Part shown: one piece after another, positions 16,948 through 26,405 of the stretch
How the letters are laid out: each line of letters begins with the position of its first letter
Position numbering within the stretch: the stretch's first letter is position 1
From: Lachnospiraceae bacterium
GTDB taxonomy: Bacteria > Bacillota > Clostridia > Lachnospirales > Lachnospiraceae
Length of the DNA stretch: 64,000 nucleotides
Reading direction: 5' to 3'
Assembly (NCBI GenBank): GCA_015057455.1
Contig: SVEH01000001.1
Location: forward strand, 149,934-213,933
Position numbers and translations under genes: made by a program
The notes under the pieces: model-generated
What the model saw: only the letters and a program-made list of their open reading frames with translations
Database searches by the model: none
What the model was told of the DNA's origin: nothing

Positions 16948-19308
16948 TCACTTTCCTCTTCCCTCCGCAATCTTCTCATGAATATTAGTATTATATAACC
17001 TATACAATCCCGTATCCTTGCTTATCTGGTTATCAAATGGAATCACAACTGAGCCACACTTTATAAGTCCCATTCCTGCAGGTGAATTGTTTACATATCT
17101 AAGCTGTGTTTCTGATACTCCTATTACCTCTGCCATCTTTGCACTATCCGTATTAGCTTGTTTTAGGAGTGCTACGAATTCCGAATTTGCTAGCATAGTA
17201 GTTGCTGTATAGTTTTGCAACATATCTACAATGTTCTGCGTTATTCCTGTACATAATCCACCTTGTTTTCTTACTTTTTTCCATAGTTGTTGAAGATATT
17301 TAGCCGAGTACTCTGAGTTAAGTAGTACATGGAATTCATCTATATAGAGCCATGTTGCTTTTCCTTTTTGTCCATTTTCTACTATTCTTTGTTGAATGGA
17401 TTCCATCATTACTAGCATTGTTATAGGTGAAAGTTCTGTTCCAAGATCTCTAATGCCATATACAGTGAATCTATTATCTACATCTACATTTGTTTGATGG
17501 TTGAAGATATTTAGTGACCCATTTACAAATAGTTCAAGAGATAATGCTATATCTTTAGCTTCTGCCTCTGGTTGTTTAAGTAACAAATCATAAAAATCAG
17601 ACATAACTGGTATATACTTTTCTTTACTTCTTGCTATTTCTACATACATCTTTCTTATGCATCTATCTATAATGGACTTTTGTCTAGAGTTAAGAGAATC
17701 TCCTATACATTGTTCGCACAATCCTAACATAAACTCTCCTTTTTCTCTTATCCAACCTTGTGTATCATTTTGGTCTAGGTTCCATACATCCATAGCTAAA
17801 GGATTAACGTAATTATCTGTATAAGTTGACATATTTACAACAGTGCCTCCGTAGGTATAAGCTATATCAAAATATTCATTCATAGGATCGATAATAATTA
17901 TTTCATCATCTCCTGATAGAAAGACATTTCCCATCTCCATCTTACAGAAGAAAGATTTTCCCGAACCTGGCACTCCAAATACAAATCCATTACCATTTAT
18001 AAGTTTCTTACGATTACCTATGTTAATGTTCTTTGACACTTGATTTATTCCATAATAATTACCACTACTATCATTTAATTCTTGTACATTAAAAGGCATT
18101 AATACTGCTAAGCTCTGAGTAAGCATAGTTCTCATTGTTTCAACTTGTCTTACTCCTATTGGTAGTGCAGTATTTAATGCCTCTCTTTGTTTTAGATAAT
18201 GTACTTCTATAGTACATCCGTTTCTATTACCTATTGTTTCTACCGTTTCTGATATGCTATCAAGTTCTTCTTTACTATCAGCCATTATTATAATAGTTAC
18301 AGCTACATAGAATAGACATTGATCATTTTCACGAACATCATCCATTATAGCTTCTATTTCTTTTTTCTCAGTTCTCTTTGTATAAGATATTTCTGTAGCA
18401 AAGTCATTGTTTTTATTACGTACTCTTTGTTGTTTTATTATATCTGCTTCTATGCCTAGATACTTCTTTTGAAGTGTTTTAGTTGTTAAATCCTTTGGAA
18501 CAGGAACTACATCTACACTTGTAATAGAATGTACTGGAAGTGAAGTAATCTCATTAATAAATCTATCTGATAGACTAGATGGATACTTTTTGATAAATAA
18601 TGCTTTACAAAACTTACTTTCATCTTCAAATCTATCTGGATAATACTTTACCATACCATTACATAAATCATTTCTAAAGTCTGCTCCCACTCTTCTTGCT
18701 TTCTTTATATCAAAGTCGTATGCATCTTCACTACCTAAATGATAATAATCATGTAGTACCTTTAATCTTTCATTACCATTAAGGGATACTATATCTGCTC
18801 CTAGTTCTATAAATGCTTTATGTATAGTTGCCTCTAATGTAGCAAATTGTGCTTTTGCTTCTTCAAAGTTCTTTCTCTCAATAGTAAGTGTTAAATATCT
18901 TTCTTGTTCTATTCCTTGTCTTCCTTCTAGTATCTTTTCTTCTATTATGTCATTATAGGTTTTTCTATAATTATCATAACCATCTTTTTTATACTGTAAC
19001 ATTACAGTATCTCTTAACCCTTTCATATCTTTATTTTTATTATTTATAGTAATCTTAAAATTACAATCAAGAGAATTAAGAAACTTACAATACCTTTCAA
19101 ATATATCTATCTGTTCTTCTTCATTAGTTGTAGTGTAATTAATATCTTGAAATCTATAACATTTTGAATAACGATTCTTTGACACTTCAAATATTCCATT
19201 TTCAGCAACAGACATAATCTCTATAGTCTCTTGTATTGATTTAGGCGTCTTATATAAAGGCTCACTTGCTTTCTTTAGTTCTTTAAATCCATCTGTAAAT
19301 AATCCCAT
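16948..19308 (-). CDS. VirB4-like conjugation ATPase
   Basis: The 786-residue ATPase has a Walker A motif (FGVPGSGKSFFCKME) in the second half, a Walker B region (ATWLYIDEFHVLL), and the final QNIVDMLQ and ETQLRYVNNSP motifs seen in VirB4/TraE proteins of Tn1549-type elements. It powers substrate transfer and assembly of the type IV secretion channel on the inner face of the membrane. Its start is only two bases before the end of the PrgI gene upstream, as is typical, and the two are probably coupled. It shows no truncation relative to the family, which is usually about 780-800 residues. Confidence 0.95.
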   Translation of the reverse strand: MGLFTDGFKELKKASEPLYKTPKSIQETIEIMSVAENGIFEVSKNRYSKCYRFQDINYTTTNEEEQIDIFERYCKFLNSLDCNFKITINNKNKDMKGLRDTVMLQYKKDGYDNYRKTYNDIIEEKILEGRQGIEQERYLTLTIERKNFEEAKAQFATLEATIHKAFIELGADIVSLNGNERLKVLHDYYHLGSEDAYDFDIKKARRVGADFRNDLCNGMVKYYPDRFEDESKFCKALFIKKYPSSLSDRFINEITSLPVHSITSVDVVPVPKDLTTKTLQKKYLGIEADIIKQQRVRNKNNDFATEISYTKRTEKKEIEAIMDDVRENDQCLFYVAVTIIIMADSKEELDSISETVETIGNRNGCTIEVHYLKQREALNTALPIGVRQVETMRTMLTQSLAVLMPFNVQELNDSSGNYYGINQVSKNINIGNRKKLINGNGFVFGVPGSGKSFFCKMEMGNVFLSGDDEIIIIDPMNEYFDIAYTYGGTVVNMSTYTDNYVNPLAMDVWNLDQNDTQGWIREKGEFMLGLCEQCIGDSLNSRQKSIIDRCIRKMYVEIARSKEKYIPVMSDFYDLLLKQPEAEAKDIALSLELFVNGSLNIFNHQTNVDVDNRFTVYGIRDLGTELSPITMLVMMESIQQRIVENGQKGKATWLYIDEFHVLLNSEYSAKYLQQLWKKVRKQGGLCTGITQNIVDMLQNYTATTMLANSEFVALLKQANTDSAKMAEVIGVSETQLRYVNNSPAGMGLIKCGSVVIPFDNQISKDTGLYRLYNTNIHEKIAEGRGK

Positions 19309-19310
19309 GT

Positions 19311-19688
19311 TTATATCCTCTCCTTCTTATGTTTGCTTTTCTTATTCTTTACCTTATTGTCCTTTATTTCATACTCTTTGATTCTAGTTTCACTTTCAGT
19401 TGATTCATATAACAATACTTTATTCTTAAACATAAAATGCATCTTTCTCTTCATAACTTCCATAAATGACATATCATTATATGAATAAAAACCACTAAAG
19501 GCTATGGGGGCTACAACTGGTATAGTTACATATGCAGATACAGTTAATCCTATATAAGGGTATAGTAAAAATACTATTATTCCTCCTGATGCAACACTTG
19601 CGACTGAACATATAAGTTGCTTTGCTGTAAGCCCCATTGCTATACTTTCTTGATAACGGTCTATATCTTTGTTTATCTCTATAATCAT
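19311..19688 (-). CDS. PrgI-family membrane protein
   Basis: The 125-residue protein has the PrgI pattern: a short N-terminal strand (IIEINKDIDRYQE), two adjacent membrane helices (about 25-65), a GFYSYNDMSFMEVMKRK region, and a basic tail. PrgI proteins are encoded beside VirB4 in Gram-positive conjugation systems and are taken as VirB3-like channel components. A good ribosome site (GGAGGTATT) precedes the start. Confidence 0.88.
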   Translation of the reverse strand: MIIEINKDIDRYQESIAMGLTAKQLICSVASVASGGIIVFLLYPYIGLTVSAYVTIPVVAPIAFSGFYSYNDMSFMEVMKRKMHFMFKNKVLLYESTESETRIKEYEIKDNKVKNKKSKHKKERI

Positions 19689-19739
19689 TTAATACCTCCT
19701 ATAATTTAAACTAATACTTTATTTACCCTAGTTTCTCTC

Positions 19740-20582
19740 TTATAAGCCTAAGGCTCTGCTAGTTAAATTTTGTGCTCCTTTTACACTTCCTACTGTAAGT
19801 GCTACTGTAAATGTCATCTCACATAGATATATTAATGTCTGAGCCCAATCAGCATATTCCCCCGTAAATGACGGCAGTCCTGCATTAATAAATGCATTGC
19901 ATACTATTATTGCAAGTGCCATAGTCACTGCTTCAAAGGTTACTGATAAAAAATACTTACTATAAGATACCATTGTCTGACTTACTGTTTTATTGCCTGC
20001 TAATGTTGAAAATGCAATTGCCCCTATTGGTACAATTATCAGTAACCTTAAGAATCTAAAATATACTGTGTATATCAAGAAGAAGCCACAGATGATTATT
20101 ATTAATGACATAAATGCAGCAAATATAAGCATTATTAAACTTTCTCCAAATCCTAAACCTTCTATTATCTCTGCTTGCTCCTTATCAATAACTAGCTTAT
20201 TAGTTTCGTTTGATGATAATGCTTTTACTAGATTACCCACGGTATTAAAAAAAGCCTTCATAATAGTTACGTTGTTAGCTACAAACCATTCTGCAAGACC
20301 TAATCTAATTAATATTCTTAGTATTACTTCAAATCTCATTTCTTCTTTTATATCTATACTTTCTGAACAAAATCCCATTACGAAAAATAATACAACTAAT
20401 GATGACCCTACTGCTACAAATATAGGCTCTATCTTACTTATAGTATTCCACGGTGTTCCTCCTTTAAAATTAACTGGTGATTGACCAAGCATAGCAAATA
20501 CTAAAGATATTTGATTGTTCCAGAAACCAAATACCATCTTAAGCAATGCTAGTATATTATCTCCTAGTTTAAATATATCCAT
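19740..20582 (-). CDS. VirB6/TrbL-like polytopic channel protein
   Basis: The 280-residue protein has about six hydrophobic membrane segments separated by short loops, with the PWNTISKIEPIF and LGLAEWFVAN regions seen in the VirB6-like proteins of Tn1549/CTn-type elements. It would form part of the membrane channel for DNA transfer. It lies between the pilin-like Maff2 gene and PrgI, the usual position. Confidence 0.85.
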   Translation of the reverse strand: MDIFKLGDNILALLKMVFGFWNNQISLVFAMLGQSPVNFKGGTPWNTISKIEPIFVAVGSSLVVLFFVMGFCSESIDIKEEMRFEVILRILIRLGLAEWFVANNVTIMKAFFNTVGNLVKALSSNETNKLVIDKEQAEIIEGLGFGESLIMLIFAAFMSLIIIICGFFLIYTVYFRFLRLLIIVPIGAIAFSTLAGNKTVSQTMVSYSKYFLSVTFEAVTMALAIIVCNAFINAGLPSFTGEYADWAQTLIYLCEMTFTVALTVGSVKGAQNLTSRALGL

Positions 20583-20624
20583 CTTTTATCTTCATCTCCC
20601 TTCTTATCACTTCTAGCCAACTTA

Positions 20625-20942
20625 TTAAAATCCAAGGAATGATAAAACTGTTGATATACCTGCCATCATAACTCCTGCAACAATTCCCTTTAATGCTGAG
20701 TTCATACTAGATGAATCTTGTTGTTGGTAAGCTTGTGCAAATTCCATAACATTCTTTGCTAGAATAATTATTCCTATCGCACCTATTACTGATATAATTA
20801 GTGTCTTTAAGTTATCTAGTGGTTTTGTTATATCTGATGTTGATGCTGCTAAAACTTCTGTTGAAACTGTAGTTATAATTACACTTGCTCCCAACATAAT
20901 ACTTAATAAGTTCTTTTTTACATTTTTAAATCTTTCTCTCAT
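20625..20942 (-). CDS. Maff2-family pilin-like protein (VirB2-like)
   Basis: The preferred start is ATG 20942, which has a GGAGGTAA ribosome site; the ATG at 20957 overlaps that site. The 105-residue protein has a signal-peptide-like N-terminus ending near VLAAS and two further hydrophobic helices, the second ending in SFLGF. Maff2-type proteins are encoded beside VirB6 in ICEs and are thought to be VirB2-like channel subunits. An IG of about 100 bp separates it from VirD4. Confidence 0.85.
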   Translation of the reverse strand: MRERFKNVKKNLLSIMLGASVIITTVSTEVLAASTSDITKPLDNLKTLIISVIGAIGIIILAKNVMEFAQAYQQQDSSSMNSALKGIVAGVMMAGISTVLSFLGF

Positions 20943-21048
20943 TGTTATTACCTCCATTTTCTTTCAAACTTTATTACATTAAAATACGAGTAACTTCACT
21001 AGCTTTTTTTAAAAATTACTCGTTTTATTTATTGTTATATCTATGTAA

Positions 21049-23118
21049 TCAGGATTCTCCTGTTATATTAATTAGTTTTACATACCTTTCTCTTATCTGC
21101 CTCATATCATTTTCATGTATATCTGGATAAAAATATTCTAATATCTTACTCTCTGGTATACCTTGTTCTAATGCTAATTGTGCCTCTTTTTGTTGCATCT
21201 CGTTATACTGATACTTAACCATACGCTTTATAATTGAATCATCTTTGTCTACTTGTATTGTCTTCTCATTTGCTCTTTCATTACTTAGCTTCATAAACTC
21301 CTCATATGTAAATGAATCTATGTATATCTCTTCCCCCTTTTCCTTTAATTTTTCATAATACTTTATAGACTTATTAGATAATACTTCAAAAGTTTTTCCC
21401 TGTATTTCACCCCCTTTTCTTATTTCACTTACATATGGTTTACCTTTACCATCTGCTGTTTCATTAAATCTTGGATGTGCAAATGGAATATACTTATTAT
21501 CCATAATGGGATCAAATCCTCTGATAAATATAATACACTTTTTATTATCTAACTTTCTTACTTCATCTGGTGTAAATAAGTCTCTTCCAAGAACATCATA
21601 ATTTCTAGATGAACTTCCTTGCCTTCCTTTTGTTTCACCACTTGATTTCTTATCTATAGTTCCTTTTCCTAATAACTCAGATACATATTTGTGTGTACTT
21701 TGTTCATTACCTCCTAGATATATAAATGTGTCACAGTTACCAGGTATAGTCTCCCAAGTATCTTTAAATAAAGCTTTTAGTTGGGCAAAGTTCTGAATTA
21801 TAATAACACTTGATATTTCTCTACTTCTCATAGTTGAAAGTAATGAGCAAAAATCGTCAGGTAATGCAACATTTGCAAATTCATCTAACATAAATGTCAC
21901 ATGTATAGGAAGTCTTCCACCATAGTTAAAATCTGCTTGATAATATAATTCTTGAAATATCTGAGTATATAACATACCTATAATAAAGTTGTAGGATTTA
22001 TCAGTATCTGGTATTACACAAAATAATGCTGTTTTTGTCTTTTCATCTCCATTTACACCTATACCTAATTCATCTAATTTAAGTTCATCTCTTGATAATA
22101 ATCTTAATACTTGCTTATTCTCTAAAAATGCTAATCTTGAGTTAGCACTTATAATTATTGAACGAATAGTATCTCCTGCACCTCTCATACATTTGTTGTA
22201 TTGTTTTACTGCAGGATGATTAGCACCTAGCTTACTATTCTTTTCTAACACCTTCATTCTTACATCTAATCTAGATGGCTTACCTTTATCTACTAATTCT
22301 GCTTCTCCAAGTAATTTAAGAACAGTCTCAAAGTTTCTTCTACTAGGCTTTTCTTCTAACCATACATAATAAAATATAGCTTGTAGAAATAAACTCTCTG
22401 CCTTCTCCCAAAATGGATCCTGACTACTTGCTCCTTTAGGTGTTGTATTAGCTATAAGATTAGTTATAAGTTTTACTACATCTGTTTCTTCTCTTATGTA
22501 GAAAAATGGATTATAACAATCAGACTTATCCATCTCTAGTAGATTAATAACCTTTACATTATATCCATTATTCTTAAGCATAGTTCCACAACTCCTAAGA
22601 ATCTCTCCTTTAGGGTCAGTACATATAAATGAACATTTATTAGGCATTTGCATTAGATTTGGTTTAACTTCATAAAAGGTTTTACCTGCACCAGAACCAC
22701 CACATATAAGAATATTGCCATTAAGTTTTAATTTACGAAAGTTAAGAGACATTCTTACATTTTGACTAAGTATTCTGTTATTAGCACTATCCTTATCTTT
22801 TAGCACCTTATTAACATATAAGGGCGATTCAATTCTTGCTGTACCGAATTCTTTACCACTCATGTATTTTCTCTGACTGGTGTAATACATAATAACCACT
22901 AATGTGTATATAAAAAGAACCACTACTACACACTTTAATGTATTCTCATTAAAGTAATTAGCTTGCGGTTCCTCACATACTTTATTAAACTTCTCTATAA
23001 ATTCTTTTAACTTAATTCCTTCATACCAAGCTCCACCTACTAGATAACCTAAATATATAGCAAGTAATGCACCTACTAGAATAAATAACTTGAATGGTTT
23101 CTTTTCACTAGTATTCAT
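21049..23118 (-). CDS. VirD4-type coupling protein (TcpA/TraG family)
   Basis: The 689-residue protein has two N-terminal membrane helices (about 8-30 and 65-82), a Walker A motif (ICGGSGAGKTFYEV) near residue 140, TDPKGE, and a Walker B region (HVTFMLDEFANVALPDD) near 410. It couples the relaxase-DNA complex to the transfer channel. It starts two bases from the end of the PcfB-like gene, and PcfB-like proteins are its usual accessory partners. The long C-terminal tail after residue 560 (a charged, TM-free region) is typical of VirD4 proteins in Tn1549-like elements. Confidence 0.95.
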   Translation of the reverse strand: MNTSEKKPFKLFILVGALLAIYLGYLVGGAWYEGIKLKEFIEKFNKVCEEPQANYFNENTLKCVVVVLFIYTLVVIMYYTSQRKYMSGKEFGTARIESPLYVNKVLKDKDSANNRILSQNVRMSLNFRKLKLNGNILICGGSGAGKTFYEVKPNLMQMPNKCSFICTDPKGEILRSCGTMLKNNGYNVKVINLLEMDKSDCYNPFFYIREETDVVKLITNLIANTTPKGASSQDPFWEKAESLFLQAIFYYVWLEEKPSRRNFETVLKLLGEAELVDKGKPSRLDVRMKVLEKNSKLGANHPAVKQYNKCMRGAGDTIRSIIISANSRLAFLENKQVLRLLSRDELKLDELGIGVNGDEKTKTALFCVIPDTDKSYNFIIGMLYTQIFQELYYQADFNYGGRLPIHVTFMLDEFANVALPDDFCSLLSTMRSREISSVIIIQNFAQLKALFKDTWETIPGNCDTFIYLGGNEQSTHKYVSELLGKGTIDKKSSGETKGRQGSSSRNYDVLGRDLFTPDEVRKLDNKKCIIFIRGFDPIMDNKYIPFAHPRFNETADGKGKPYVSEIRKGGEIQGKTFEVLSNKSIKYYEKLKEKGEEIYIDSFTYEEFMKLSNERANEKTIQVDKDDSIIKRMVKYQYNEMQQKEAQLALEQGIPESKILEYFYPDIHENDMRQIRERYVKLINITGES

Positions 23119-23120
23119 AA

Positions 23121-24083
23121 CTATCTTTTCCTTTCGCTTATGCTTTTAGTATTCTTCTTAGATATAACTTTTTTAATATTGTTCGCATCATCTTTTGACA
23201 TGTCCTTTGTAATTTTTTCATAATGCTTTCTAACTGATGATTCCACTCTATCATAATTTTCTTTATATAATGCCTCACCTATCTTGGTATCAACTATGTT
23301 ATTCCTAGAATCATATAAGTTATAACATTTATTCTTATCTATGAAAGTAAGCATTGTTTTACCATTATGAATATCTATTATATGTTCTTTGTTAATCCAT
23401 ACATATCTTATATTCTCTCCCCAAGTTCCTGGCACCCTAGTCTTAATAGCATATTCATTTTCATCAGCAATCAATAGTTTCGATACTGTAATATCCATAA
23501 GATTTATATTCCTAGCTGTAGATATTGCTTTTATTCTACTTGCAACCTCTTTATACTCTTCTAATCTACTTTGAACATCTCCTTTACTTATAATCTCACT
23601 ATAATCTTCTATGCCTTTTCCTTCTTCTCTTCCTCCCTTTTTTAGAGAATTTATCAACTTCCCCAAGTCACTCTCACTATTGTTCTTAACAAATTCATCA
23701 AATGTAGCTAGTCTTCCTTTCCCCATCTTCTGTAGTAGCACATTAGCTCTTGGAACAGCTTCACTATGAAAGATTAACTCTGCTAATCCATCTTTATTCT
23801 TGTCTGGTAAAATAGAATAAAGTATGCCGTATTTCTTAGCATACTTCTCTACCTTCTTAATCTCATTTGAATCAAATTGTAAAACTTGTAGGTCCCCACC
23901 TTTCATTAATAGCTTTTTCATAGAAGTCTTACCCAGTGTTTTCTCATAATCAAGAATACCTTTTATAAACTCTATAGCCTTCTTAAGTTCTTCTATGCTA
24001 CCACTGCCAACCTTGATAGCAATCTCTATTCCTTCATATGCTACTTTTATTATTTGCACAGCTTCTTGTATCTCTTGCGACAT
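23121..24083 (-). CDS. PcfB-family (DUF3801) relaxosome accessory protein
   Basis: The 320-residue protein has a helical N-terminus and a central domain (KYGILYSILPD..., SEAVPRANVLLQKM) that matches the DUF3801/PcfB pattern. PcfB helps dock the relaxosome to the coupling protein in pCF10. The C-terminal 150 residues form a separate domain rich in strands (KTRVPGTWGENIRYVWINKE). Direct contact with the VirD4 gene supports the call. The second domain is not one I recognise. Confidence 0.82.
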   Translation of the reverse strand: MSQEIQEAVQIIKVAYEGIEIAIKVGSGSIEELKKAIEFIKGILDYEKTLGKTSMKKLLMKGGDLQVLQFDSNEIKKVEKYAKKYGILYSILPDKNKDGLAELIFHSEAVPRANVLLQKMGKGRLATFDEFVKNNSESDLGKLINSLKKGGREEGKGIEDYSEIISKGDVQSRLEEYKEVASRIKAISTARNINLMDITVSKLLIADENEYAIKTRVPGTWGENIRYVWINKEHIIDIHNGKTMLTFIDKNKCYNLYDSRNNIVDTKIGEALYKENYDRVESSVRKHYEKITKDMSKDDANNIKKVISKKNTKSISERKR

Positions 24084-24118
24084 AAATCTTTCCTTCCTTC
24101 TTCAGTTACTCATTTTTG

Positions 24119-24973
24119 TTACTTTGTATCCTTCATCTTGTTTTGCATAATAGCAATATCTATTATACCTTTCATTTGGTCAGCACTCATATCACTATTA
24201 ATGATATAACTTAATTGTTCTTCATCCAATTTACTTGCAACACCTCTCTTTATTTGTTCTATTTGAGCAGAATCTAGTTCTCCTTTGGTTACTAACTTTA
24301 CTATGTCTCTACTAGATTTCTTTAATCCTAATTTAAGCATAGTATCTTTAAATCTATTAGTATTTTTTGTTGGGGGATATTCAATATCCTCCTTTCCTAT
24401 ACCTATTGCTTTAACTTCATCATTCTTATCTGATATTAATGTATCAAGCTTTTCTTTAATCTCTTGTATTTGCAACTCTATCTTTATATCTTCGACCGCC
24501 ATCTCTCTTTTTAACTGTTCATAATCATCTATTAGTTGTTGTATCTTAATATCATATATTTTATTACTTGCTAAAGATTCTTTATTATTACTTTCTGAAA
24601 TAAGATTGTCTAAAGCACACCTAAATTCTCTTGCATTTGTACTACTAGCAATCGCTTTCTTAATATCTCCTATACCAACTCCTTTATAACAATATTCAAG
24701 TGCTTGCTCTAGCATCATAGATGATATATCTAGTTCTATAAGTGCTTGTATATCTTCTATGCTGCATCCTCTTCTAAAAGCATTAGATATAATTTTCATC
24801 TTCTCAAAGGAATACTTTTTGTTTGAATAAAATTCCACTTCTTCTCTAGTAAGACCATACTCTAAGTCTTTTTCTATAAATCTAACTATATCTTTGGATT
24901 TGTATCTCTGCATATCATCTAAGATAGCTCGTTTATCAAAATCACTTAATGGAGTTATTTGTCTTGTTCGCAT
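24119..24973 (-). CDS. Hypothetical helical protein of the transfer operon
   Basis: The 284-residue protein is all helical, with repeated short helical units of the pattern 'G...EDI.ALI.LDISS..LEQALE' in the first half and a coiled-coil of about 60 residues in the middle (around 145-180). It has no membrane segment or signal peptide. It sits 35 bp upstream of the PcfB gene and downstream of the Fic gene terminator, so it probably leads the transfer operon. I cannot assign a function. Confidence 0.7.
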   Translation of the reverse strand: MRTRQITPLSDFDKRAILDDMQRYKSKDIVRFIEKDLEYGLTREEVEFYSNKKYSFEKMKIISNAFRRGCSIEDIQALIELDISSMMLEQALEYCYKGVGIGDIKKAIASSTNAREFRCALDNLISESNNKESLASNKIYDIKIQQLIDDYEQLKREMAVEDIKIELQIQEIKEKLDTLISDKNDEVKAIGIGKEDIEYPPTKNTNRFKDTMLKLGLKKSSRDIVKLVTKGELDSAQIEQIKRGVASKLDEEQLSYIINSDMSADQMKGIIDIAIMQNKMKDTK

Positions 24974-25004
24974 GTTATCACCTCCTTTAAAAATGAGTAG
25001 AAAA

Positions 25005-25034
25005 AAGGACTACCATTTTAGCTTGGTAATCCTT
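25005..25034 (-). terminator. Rho-independent terminator after the Fic gene
   Basis: On the minus strand AAGGATTACC pairs with GGTAGTCCTT across a 10-base loop, followed by TTTTTTCT. It lies between the Fic gene (25061) and the helical-protein gene (24973), so Fic is probably a separate unit. Confidence 0.75.
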
Positions 25035-25060
25035 GTATACATAACTTATTACTCATTCAC

Positions 25061-26107
25061 TTATTTTAAACGAATATAGCAGATTGATTTGCCACTTCCT
25101 TCTCTTCTAAGCTCTCCCTGTTCCACCATAGTTCTTAGTGCTCCTTCTATTGAACTTACACTTAATGATGGACATAATTCTCTAATATCTTGTTTGTTAA
25201 ATCTACCAATTTTATTCAAAGATGCTTTTCTAACCATATCTATAGCAGGTAGTTTTTCTTCCACTATAGCAAATCTATCTCCAAAATCCTTATAAGCTGA
25301 TAATATTGTTCCTAATATATATTTTATAAAAGGTACTACGTCCTCTTTTCCTTCATGCCATCCATCCTGAGCTTGCTTTAACGCATCATAATATAAATCC
25401 TTATTTTTAGCAATTTTAGCTTCTAATGATATATACTTCCCAACATAAAATCCACTTCTATATAATAATAATGTTGTAAGTAATCTACTCATTCTTCCAT
25501 TACCATCATTAAACGGATGTATGCATAAAAAATCATGAATAAATAAAGGTATTGCAATCAATGGTTCTAACTCTAAATTCCCTATAACTCTATTATATTC
25601 ATTACATATACTATCAAGTGCTTCGGGTGTTTCATATGGTGTTAATGGTGTAAATAATACCTCTACATGTCCGTCCGGATACGTTGCACTTATATAATTC
25701 TGTACAGATTTTGTTTTTCCTGCTAAAGGATTATTCATATGACTACACATAATTTTATGCAATTGCAATATATAATTCTGTGATATAGGAATAGCATCAA
25801 AACTCTCATGTATTATATTTAGTACATCACGATATCCTGCTATCTCTTGTTCATTACGATTCTTAGGTGTTGTTTTTTCTTCTACAAGTTGTTTTATACG
25901 TGTACTTGTTGTAACTATACCTTCTATTGCATTTGACGCTTCTGTACTCTGTATTTTAGCTATTTCAACTAACTTTTCTAATTCTTGTGGTCTTTGCTTA
26001 AGATACATTTCTTGTTTTCCAGCTTCTTTATATATCGCCGCTATCAATCCAAGAATTTCACTATCCCATTTTGAACTTGCAATATCTAAATAATTAAACT
26101 TTCTCAT
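25061..26107 (-). CDS. Fic-family protein with C-terminal winged-helix domain
   Basis: The 348-residue protein has the active-site motif IHPFNDGNGRMSRLLTTLLL in the middle, so it should transfer a nucleotide monophosphate (often AMP) to hydroxyl groups. Residues near 58-63 (SNAIEG) match the [S/T]xxxE[G/N] inhibitory helix of class II Fic proteins, placed N-terminally as expected. The last 65 residues form a winged helix-turn-helix (NKQDIRELCPSLSVSSIEGALRTM), so it may bind DNA. Two strong inverted repeats immediately upstream suggest self-regulation. It is encoded between the relaxase and the transfer operon and ends with its own terminator. Whether it is a toxin module or a regulator is open. 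Confidence 0.9.
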   Translation of the reverse strand: MRKFNYLDIASSKWDSEILGLIAAIYKEAGKQEMYLKQRPQELEKLVEIAKIQSTEASNAIEGIVTTSTRIKQLVEEKTTPKNRNEQEIAGYRDVLNIIHESFDAIPISQNYILQLHKIMCSHMNNPLAGKTKSVQNYISATYPDGHVEVLFTPLTPYETPEALDSICNEYNRVIGNLELEPLIAIPLFIHDFLCIHPFNDGNGRMSRLLTTLLLYRSGFYVGKYISLEAKIAKNKDLYYDALKQAQDGWHEGKEDVVPFIKYILGTILSAYKDFGDRFAIVEEKLPAIDMVRKASLNKIGRFNKQDIRELCPSLSVSSIEGALRTMVEQGELRREGSGKSICYIRLK

Positions 26108-26170
26108 TCCTAGAACCGCCTTTCTTTCCTTTATAGCCTCTAATATTCGTTCTTCCCCTTAACCAACTTC

Positions 26171-26205
26171 TTTTCCCTTAAATATTAGCATTTTTTAAGG
26201 GAAAA
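26171..26205. promoter_or_regulatory. Operator-like inverted repeat 1 upstream of the Fic gene
   Basis: Perfect 12-bp arms (TTTTCCCTTAAA at 26171-26182, complement at 26194-26205) lie 64-98 bp upstream of the Fic start. A related half-site with TTCCCCTTAA occurs at about 26153-26162. The pattern repeats in the next palindrome 53 bp away. Confidence 0.6.
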
Positions 26206-26224
26206 GTCAATGTGTTTGCTATAT

Positions 26225-26257
26225 TTCCCCTTAAATATATCATTAATTTAAGGGGAA
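26225..26257. promoter_or_regulatory. Operator-like inverted repeat 2 upstream of the Fic gene
   Basis: Perfect 12-bp arms (TTCCCCTTAAAT at 26225-26236, complement at 26246-26257) share the core CCCTTAAA with repeat 1. Centre-to-centre distance to repeat 1 is about 53 bp, close to five helical turns, which fits a protein binding both sites on one face. Confidence 0.6.
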
Positions 26258-26348
26258 TCACTTTTTAGTATTATCCATTTGCATTACTTTTACTCATTTT
26301 TTCAATAAATTATTATTACATGCTCTGTATCACTTTATAATGCCACCT

Positions 26349-26390
26349 TACTTTGGTGCTAATATTATTATTTATATTAGCACCAAAGTA
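26349..26390. repeat. Large perfect palindrome after the relaxase gene
   Basis: Seventeen-base perfect arms (26349-26365 and 26374-26390; core ACTTTGGTGC) flank an 8-base loop. It starts 16 bp downstream of the relaxase stop. No T-run follows on the minus strand, so it is either a weak terminator or a regulatory stem; it is unrelated in sequence to the CCCTTAAA repeats. Confidence 0.6.
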
Positions 26391-26405
26391 AACTCTTTTA
26401 ATCTA

